This document shows, piece after piece, positions 9,690 through 12,084 of a stretch of DNA of 12,084 nt (position 1 is its first letter; each line of letters opens with the position of its first letter). The DNA lies in NCBI GenBank assembly GCA_027604685.1, contig JADHYX010000547.1, forward strand, positions 1-12,084. The letters run 5' to 3'. The DNA comes from Lobulomyces angularis. Taxonomy: Eukaryota; Chytridiomycota; Chytridiomycetes; Lobulomycetales; Lobulomycetaceae. The notes beneath the pieces were generated by a model, which saw only the letters and a program-made list of their open reading frames with translations, made no database searches and was not told the DNA's origin. A program made the position numbers and the translations under genes.

Positions 9690-11761
9690 TCAAACTTTTT
9701 TAGATCCGCGTTCTTTGCACCTTAAACCATTAATATGCCTGTATAATGCATCACTTCTGCTGAATCGAGCATCACAGCTCTCACATTTCAAAGCTTTCTT
9801 TTGGTTGCTATGTGTTGTAATAAAATGTCTGCGTAAATCTTGTTTTCTTAAAAAACTTAAAAAAAAAAAAAATAAAAAAAAGAATTAAAAAAAAAAAAAA
9901 TAATACCTTTTTCCACAATCTTTACAAATGTGACTTCTATTATTATCAACCTTATTTAAAATTTCAATTTTTTGTCCAGTTTCAATGTTGATCCACTCTA
10001 ATTTGTTCAAAGTTTCGTTAAATGATAACGTTTCTTTATGATGCTGATGAACTTTCAGATGACTCTTCATTCCACAAAGTTTTTCAAATTGTTTCCCTAA
10101 AAAAAAAAAATTTAAACAACTGTATTATAATTTTTATTTATTTTTTTTTTTTTACCACAAGCACAATCAAAACTTCTTCTTTGAACTTCAATCCCAGTAG
10201 AGGGGTCGGTAACAGCTTGAAAAACAGGTTGTAATAACAGAGCAATTCTCTCTTCTTGAGAATCTGGTAAATTTTCAGATAAATTTTCAGATATCAAATG
10301 GGTAACAAAATTTTTTTGCTTTGGAGGTAAGTTTTCAGTTTTAGCTTCATCTACAGAAGCAGGAGGGGTTGGAAAAAGGACTGCCGCACTTTGAGGAAGT
10401 TTAAAATTTTCATTTTGGTTTTTTATTAAATTTATCCGTTGAGAATTACTATCGATTTCAGCTTGATTAAATTGAGCTTCTGATTGAATTATACATTGGT
10501 ATGATAACTGGTTTGAGTTATTTATATGATATTGTGGGATAAAGATTTGTTTAGGTGATGAATCGGTTTTAGAATTTACATTATTATTTTTTTTTATCGA
10601 TTCTTGCTGTTGATGCCTTTGAGAATTGGATATCTGGGGAGTTGGTGTTAATGGTGACTGTATTTGTTCTATAAAAAAAAAATTTAAAGATCAGGGTTTT
10701 TTTTTTTTTTACGTACGAAAAAACCCTAGTGAATTAAGAACAGGTGACCTGAAAGAATTTGGTTCCAAAGGAGAACAAGTAAGGGGTGTTCCAACGATGC
10801 TAGGAGAATAAACAGCACAAGTAGTGAGTGGTGTGTTGGGAGAAAAGACGGCAGGGTGAAAAGGGCTGTTTAAGCGTGGTGAATTTAACAAGGCATTGTT
10901 GATGCTTGTTTTTGGTATCTTTATCGAAAGGTTAGGGTGGGAAAAGTTACTTTTTCTCTTATTTGTTTGCTGGTTAAATCTTTTAAAAACAGTAGGTTTT
11001 TCATTAAAGGGAAGAATGCCATTATTTTGATGTTTAATATTTAGGAATTGACTATTTTGCAGGTGATTATTATGGTGTTGTTGTTGATTTAATTGAAACT
11101 GATTTAATGTATTACCTCCAAAAGGTTTAGAAAATGGTATTTGGTTAGCGTTTAGAGGTAAGATGGGGGAATTTAATACTACAGGGCTGTTAAGAGAATT
11201 GTGGTTATTTTGATTGTTTGAATTATTATTGTTTTTTAAGACTAATTCAGGTAATAAAAAGTTTGGAGTGATGGGAGTTTTTGGAGCAATTTCGTTTTCA
11301 ATATAGTTTTCCAATTCTTGATTGTGTGGATGATCAAAAGGAAGAGGTTTAACTTTTGAAGAAATTTGTTGGAAATTCATGCTATTTATATTTTCGTCTT
11401 CATTATTGCTTAATAAATCAAATTCTAAATTTGAAACTTGGTTAGAGTCATTATTGAAGTTCAAAAAAAGCTCCTTTGGGATATTAGAAGATTTCGGAGG
11501 AGAAGAATTTGAAGAAGTAGAGTTGTTGTTGGGAGGAGAAGAATATGAAGAAGTAGAGTTATTGTTTGGAGGAGAGTTTTGAATGTTGGTGTCCACATCC
11601 AAGGAGTTGCAACTAGTAGAAGCATAACGATGGTTGTTTAGGAGTTGGTCAGTGAGCTGGGAGAGAGCATGAAAGTGATTTTTGTGAAGGTTAAGTAGGT
11701 GCTGCTCGGAATAGTGCAGTGCGTCGTTTGTTGCAGGGTACAGCGGAGAAGGATTTCCCAT
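9690..11761 (-). CDS. Ace2/Swi5-like C2H2 zinc-finger transcription factor, Asn-rich
   Basis: Four exons (11761-10717, 10668-10156, 10096-9907, 9855-9690) give 637 residues. Introns are 48, 59 and 51 nt, and a TAG lies five codons before the ATG. The long N-terminal part is Asn/Ser/Gln-rich and disordered, with a 12-residue SPPNNN repeat (63-90), a basic NKRK (267-270) and a Ser/Thr-Pro cluster (294-359). Three fingers end the protein: C517-x-C519...H532-x3-H536; C577-x2-C580...H593-x4-H598; C607-x2-C610...H623-x5-C629. Finger cores MKSHLKVH, DLRRHFITTH and DALYRHINGLRC parallel the three fingers of Ace2/Swi5, whose third finger is also C2HC. Those yeast factors drive cell-separation genes, and CDK phosphorylation controls their nuclear entry. 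The 40-residue linker between fingers 1 and 2, and the CxC in finger 1 rather than finger 3, differ. Zinc-finger identity is firm; orthology to Ace2/Swi5 is inference. Confidence 0.85.
11496..11576 (-). repeat. 36-nt tandem repeat, 2.25 copies, coding SPPNNNSTSS-type units
   Basis: Units at 11496-11531 and 11532-11567, plus a partial 9-nt third, are nearly identical on the plus strand (GGAGGAGAAGAAT start). They encode SPPNNNSTSSYS-like 12-mers in the disordered N-terminal part of the zinc-finger protein. The 36-nt length keeps frame. Confidence 0.85.
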
Positions 11762-11772
11762 ACTATATTTGA

Positions 11773-11788
11773 ACTAGAACTATCTAGT
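11773..11788. repeat. Perfect 6-bp inverted repeat ACTAGA-N4-TCTAGT in the 5' leader
   Basis: The palindromic arms lie 12-27 nt upstream of the zinc-finger gene's ATG. This could be a small leader hairpin or a dimer-binding site. The arms are short, so chance is possible. Confidence 0.4.
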
Positions 11789-11879
11789 GTGAAGGAGCTT
11801 TTTTTTTTTTTTTATTTTTTTTATTTTTCAATGTGACACAGGAAAAAGGAAAAAATCTATAAAGCCTCAGTTGGTGGTG

Positions 11880-11887
11880 GCGCCAAA
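11880..11887 (-). promoter_or_regulatory. E2F-type site TTTGGCGC
   Basis: The minus strand reads TTTTTTGGCGCC about 120 nt upstream of the zinc-finger gene's ATG. It is an exact fit to the E2F consensus TTTSSCGC, in a GC-rich island within very AT-rich flanks. E2F/DP proteins are known from some early-diverging fungi. Function here is inferred. Confidence 0.35.
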
Positions 11888-12084
11888 AAACCCCATTGTT
11901 TAAAAGGAAAAAAAAAATTTTAAATTTTTTTAAGTTTTTTTTTTTTTTTAATTAATTTAAAGTTTTTTTAATTTTATCAAATTTTCTTTTTTTTTTAAGA
12001 TTTTTTTTTTTTTTAAATGAATATTTGATAATTTATATTTAAAAATTTAATTAGAAATTTAATATCCATCTTTTTTTTTTTTTT

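Larger units (their letters stand above)
11762..12084. other. Promoter side of the zinc-finger gene
   Basis: AT-rich sequence with long T runs, ending in a T14 tract at the window edge. One compact GC-rich island (about 11864-11894) stands out. I see no clear TATA box at the expected distance on the minus strand and no ORF. Confidence 0.55.

Noticed and set aside
11379..11582. Plus-strand open frame rich in Glu/Leu
   Set aside because: It is the reverse complement of the SPPNNN repeat region of the zinc-finger gene.

Overview
The window is AT-rich eukaryotic DNA, most likely nuclear DNA of an early-diverging fungus. I base this on very short GT-AG introns (41-80 nt), homopolymer A and T runs of 10-20 nt throughout, a fungal-type secreted DUF4360 protein, a fungal Ace2/Swi5-like zinc-finger array, and a VPS3/TGFBRAP1 protein that still reads much like its animal counterpart. 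The exact lineage cannot be fixed from this sequence.

Layout. Three spliced genes lie on the minus strand. (1) 27-3845 is a VPS3/TGFBRAP1-family vesicle-tethering protein. Sixteen exons are visible, and the 3' end runs off the left edge. (2) 4402-5471 is a secreted protein with a signal peptide, a Thr/Pro-rich stalk and a DUF4360 domain (4 exons, 292 aa). (3) 9690-11761 is an Asn-rich C2H2 transcription factor with three C-terminal fingers and dense Ser/Thr-Pro sites (4 exons, 637 aa). I built the exon joins by hand from reading frame, splice sites and family similarity. Every join keeps frame.

Between genes 2 and 3 lies a roughly 4.2 kb stretch with no intact gene (5472-9689). It holds a decayed Tc1/mariner transposon on the plus strand (about 8511-9561), two short ORFs that look like gene scraps (6826-6960 and 7511-7675), a cluster of TTGGC/GCCAA motifs (7091-7340), and otherwise AT-rich filler. 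There are no tRNA or rRNA genes and no CRISPR array.

The three genes do not form a pathway. One acts in endosome/vacuole tethering, one is a secreted or cell-surface protein, and one is a nuclear regulator. I found no undescribed multi-gene system. The most informative points are the Ace2/Swi5-like factor with unusual finger spacing, a putative E2F-type site and a Ser/Thr-Pro cluster; the intron architecture; and the transposon relic.
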